Shown piece after piece: positions 61,337 to 64,000 of a stretch of DNA of 64,000 nucleotides (position 1 is its first letter; each line of letters opens with the position of its first letter). The stretch lies in NCBI GenBank assembly GCA_036873755.1, contig JAVTVY010008073.1, positions 62,001 through 126,000 on the forward strand. Reading direction: 5' to 3'. The notes under the pieces are model-generated. The model saw only the letters and a list, made by a program, of their open reading frames with translations. It searched no databases and had not been told where the DNA came from. The translations under genes and the position numbers were made by a program. Source of the DNA: Hanleya hanleyi. Taxonomy: Eukaryota; Mollusca; Polyplacophora; Lepidopleurida; Hanleyidae.

Positions 61337-61820
61337 AGCCTTTCGTCATCTCACTCTGTTCTGGAACGCCCACACTTCCTGATACAGGATTGGTATATTA
61401 GTAACATATTATCCAAATAACCTTATTTAGACCTGTATCTATATCTCTATAAAATGATGCGGGCCTTCTCTCTCGTCGAGAAGAGATGATTACAATTTCG
61501 ACATCGTAAACTATCGCTATCTGGACAGTAATATACCAGAGGGACCTGCATATGGCATATACATATCTCGCGTGGTAGCATTTGCTAGATACTTATATAA
61601 CAGGGCTATATCACCAAGCTCCTCTACTCAAAGTTTCTCAAATTTGGCGATACATATCGCTTGCTGATAGCAAGATACGAGCGTAGCTGCATTTGACGAT
61701 CACATAAATAAAAAGTAGACAAAGGAGACATTCGAAAGTACTGACTATGCTCCAGGCACTTCACGGTTATATGCATAGCCATACTTGCAATCGGAGAGGA
61801 GAAATCCCACGCAACGCCTA
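61337..61820. other. short gene-free spacer
   Basis: Unclassified DNA; no inverted-repeat unit or TGCGCATGCGCA palindrome, so no left terminal repeat for the second element is visible here. Confidence 0.4.
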
Positions 61821-62106
61821 TGTTTGTTTTCTGGGCATTGATTGGTTACATATGGCCCCATCCTAGGCCGCTGGTTGGCTACTTTCTCAGCCGACTCACT
61901 GACTGATCTATACCAGTTTGGTTAAAATTAGAATCCCACATTTATGTTCAGGCATTGGGCATTGGTGGCCACTTTTTTATGCTCGTAATCTATTGCACAG
62001 AAAACACACGAGCCAGGGTTCTTGGGTGAGATCTCAATTGTTTTTCTATTCAAGAACAAAAATAAAAAACAACAACAACGTGAGAACAACCACTTGAAAA
62101 CTGAAG

Positions 62107-62546
62107 CCAAGAACGGGGCCTGTACATTGAAATGTTCGGCAGCCCAGTCGTACACCAGTACATCTCGGTCCTCGGCCTAGGGGTCAAACATTTGTACGAT
62201 GGAGAGTAGCGTTCTTACCCGGCAACGGTAGTAGAGGTAAAGCAGGGAGTACTGGCCGCACACGCTACTGCTCAGGCCTCGCAACGCTTGACTGTTCCAA
62301 TACCACGTCTCTGTGCCTTTGTCCACGAAGGCTGTTAAATCGAAATGGAGGGGTGGGAGGCCGTACGGATCATCAGTACACGGCCACCCAGTTTTGACCG
62401 GGACGATCCATCGGGTCCGTGTTGAGCACGTATGCAGCTGGATAGACACGGTCTAACGGGAACATGTTTCGGGCGAACACCCCTTGAAAGACCATACGTG
62501 TCCCTGGGTCATTCTCCAGCACGGTAGTAATCTGGTCTGTATCCAT
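62107..62546 (-). pseudogene. adenain-type protease, degraded copy
   Basis: Starts at ATG 62,546 (MDTDQITTVLENDPGTRMVF) and is collinear with the protease at 51,641-52,114. After NWVAVY a deletion of about 23-25 bp removes the region before the DPYGLPPL segment and shifts the frame. A later deletion near 62,180 removes most of the segment before AEDRD, and the C-terminal stop is lost (QAPFLASVF reads on). SSVCGQYSLLYLY retains the first Cys of the candidate active-site motif. Clearly non-functional. Confidence 0.85.
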
Positions 62547-62547
62547 G

Positions 62548-63767
62548 TTAGGTGGCAAATTCAAACAGAATGTTGCGCGCCTTGTCCACTTGAATGATGT
62601 CAAAGTCCGCGTAGAAAATCACGTTGATGGTGCGCCGGAGGGCTCGCGCAAAGTGGATTTCCAACCGTAAGTTGCCTTGCTTGGCGAGGGCCAGCTGATG
62701 GTCGTTCTCTGAGATGGGGGTCAGATCGAAACGGAACGTGTATCCGTTCGCGTAGACTTCCCGTCTGATCACATTCCCTTCATCCTGGCTCTGATAGACT
62801 CGAATGAAATTCGCGCGCCCAAAGTTCGGTGTTAAGGCCGTGGCTGGGACCTGCTGTCCGTCCACATGCAGGGCCACGAAATTGACCACACAGGCCAAGA
62901 TCAATCGCTTGGGCAGTTCCCCCAGGAACAGGTTTTCTTTGTTGGCGCTCATATTTCCGGCAGGCACAGAGAACACTTTGGTTTGCACATGTCGGATAGG
63001 GTACTGGGCTGTTTTTTTCTCCAAGGCTTTGAGATGTTCCAATTGAACGTCTGGATTCGGTTTCATCTTTCGAGCAAACAGGACTGCGTCTTGAATGATG
63101 ATTTTACAGTCAACTACATGCCCCTCTACGTCAGTAACCATCAAGGCGAAGGTCGGGGGCGCCCGTATCAGTCGGATTTTGATGGAGATCTTGTTCAAGA
63201 GGTACCGATCTGGCATGAATAGGTCTGCGTCCAGTCAACCTATGAGATCGACCGTTCTGCCATTCGCAGTGAAATCCTCTCTTTTGCTCCATCCCGCATT
63301 GTCGTTCTCCGTGCCTATGTGCTCGGGTGTGTCGCTGTAGAATAAAGGGGCTGTCAACTGAGATTTTTTAGCCTCTCGTCCATATGACAACAGCGTTTCT
63401 ATGTAGGCTCGATAGGGGTAGGTGTTGATCGAGTCACTGAAGTTTGTCGCTGAGAAAAATATCCACCTGTTGAAACATAGAATGCAGCCAGAGATTTCGT
63501 CGGGCCCACCGTTGCACGGTCGACGATTCTGGAGCCATCCCCTTTGACGATCTTGGCTTTCACATACAAGTACGTATGGGCTGAATCCACATATGCCGTA
63601 TTCGCATTACTGATGGTGAACTCGATGGGCCCTGTTTCGTTGATGTTGGAGAGCGGGAGATGCTCCACCCATAATCCTTGTTCGGCACTGGTCTGCGTGG
63701 GTGGGGCGGTCTACAAATCAAATTCACTGTTAATGGAAGGGCAGGACTCAGCGTTGATGAAGGAAAT
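62548..63767 (-). pseudogene. major capsid protein (F54H12.2-like), degraded copy
   Basis: Recognisable from TGPIEFTISNANTAYVDSAH (frame 63,668-63,399) and from PDRYLLNKISIKIRLI through to the stop at 62,548. Defects: the start codon position reads ATT (63,767-63,765); a TAG stop follows in the N-terminal segment near 63,713; a frameshift lies near 63,490 and further breaks between 63,399 and 63,216; about 20 residues are missing after RLILACV. It keeps the C-terminal block NGYTFRFDLTPIS to GNLRLEIHFA that the first copy lacks, so the two copies carry different deletions. Confidence 0.85.
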
Positions 63768-63769
63768 GT

Positions 63770-64000
63770 TTAATAAAAGATGTCCTGGATCATCGATGTG
63801 CGTCCTCGCTGGGTCGGTCGTCGACTGGTGCGTGGTCTCGGCGGTGCAGGTCTTTTATTCCCTACGGCGCGTTGTGCTTTTTCGACCAAGATGCCTCCTG
63901 CTTCTTTGGCTCAGCGTTTCAGTGCTTTTCGGACCGCTGAACGCATCTCCCAGGGCTTGCACCCCACTTCGGAGAGCTTGTTTTCCGACCGCTTTCACCC
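63770..64000 (-). pseudogene. small basic virion-type protein, degraded and truncated by the window edge
   Basis: Collinear with 53,246-53,480. The Arg/Pro/Thr-rich C-terminus is recognisable, but a TGA (63,913-63,911) replaces a sense codon in the Lys/Arg segment where the first copy reads KRRAKEAGG. The remainder lies beyond the window. Confidence 0.75.

Larger units (their letters stand above)
61821..64000 (-). mobile_element. second Polinton-like element, partial and degraded, cut by the window edge
   Basis: From about 61,821 the sequence (TTTTCTGGGCATTGATTGGT, CCCATCCTAGGCCGCTGGTT) is collinear with 51,298 onward of the first element. It continues through protease, major capsid and basic protein genes in the same orientation and order. 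All three genes are broken. No left terminal repeat is present. Nucleotide divergence, with many private indels in each copy, suggests two separate insertions or an old duplication. Confidence 0.9.

Overview
The window is animal genomic DNA, most likely from a lophotrochozoan invertebrate such as a mollusc (the exact group is my inference). There are no bacterial operons or Shine-Dalgarno-spaced genes. Most of the sequence is AT-rich, repeat-laden non-coding DNA with ACATGTA-rich microsatellite sequence, GTGAGTGAGT-headed SINE-like repeats, TGACCT-rich tandem arrays, MITEs and foldback elements. One host gene is visible on the minus strand: two exons of a beta-secretase (BACE)-like aspartic protease, exon 1 at about 41.4-41.6 kb and the 89-nt exon 2 at 12,129-12,217. 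They are separated by a 29-kb intron that holds most of the transposons listed here. No later exon is recognisable to the left, so the gene probably continues beyond the window.

The first 50 kb is best read as nested repeats. Two copies of a 1.6-kb repeat complex rich in GGCGCCACCT lie at 2.4-6.5 kb and 12.4-14.0 kb. The first is split by a 2,038-bp inserted element (4,165-6,202) flanked by AATT duplications, which carries nine same-direction copies of a 15-mer containing TGAGTCA. Two TTAA-flanked MITEs (10.1 and 16.3 kb), a 0.52-kb TTAAAGG MITE, a 5.9-kb element with GC-rich inverted ends (18.3-24.2 kb), an 0.87-kb foldback (28.6-29.4 kb), a 157-bp tandem array split by a CAGGG-ended element (36.8-39.6 kb), a CAAGTG-rich MITE (44.8 kb) and a second CAGGG-ended element (45.7-47.4 kb) follow.

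The most striking region is 50,000-59,249: an endogenous Polinton/Maverick (adintovirus-like) element of 9.25 kb bounded by inverted repeats. All its genes are on the minus strand. Read 5' to 3' they are: a fragment and a fuller copy of a small acidic protein, an rve-type integrase, a one-pass membrane segment, an FtsK/HerA-type packaging ATPase, a small protein with a hydrophobic GGFLGAILAP tail, a conserved Polinton protein of unknown function, a penton-like minor capsid protein, a small basic virion-type protein, the F54H12.2-type major capsid protein and an adenain-type cysteine protease. Integration, packaging, capsid and maturation functions are thus represented, but no protein-primed DNA polymerase B is present and several genes carry stops or frameshifts, so this copy is a decayed relic. 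Its inverted repeats are arrays of about 155-bp units carrying the palindrome TGCGCATGCGCA, alternating with TGACGTCA.

From about 61.82 kb to the right edge a second, more decayed relative in the same orientation repeats the protease, major capsid and basic-protein end. The 2.6-kb spacer holds two long inverted repeats and no recognisable gene.
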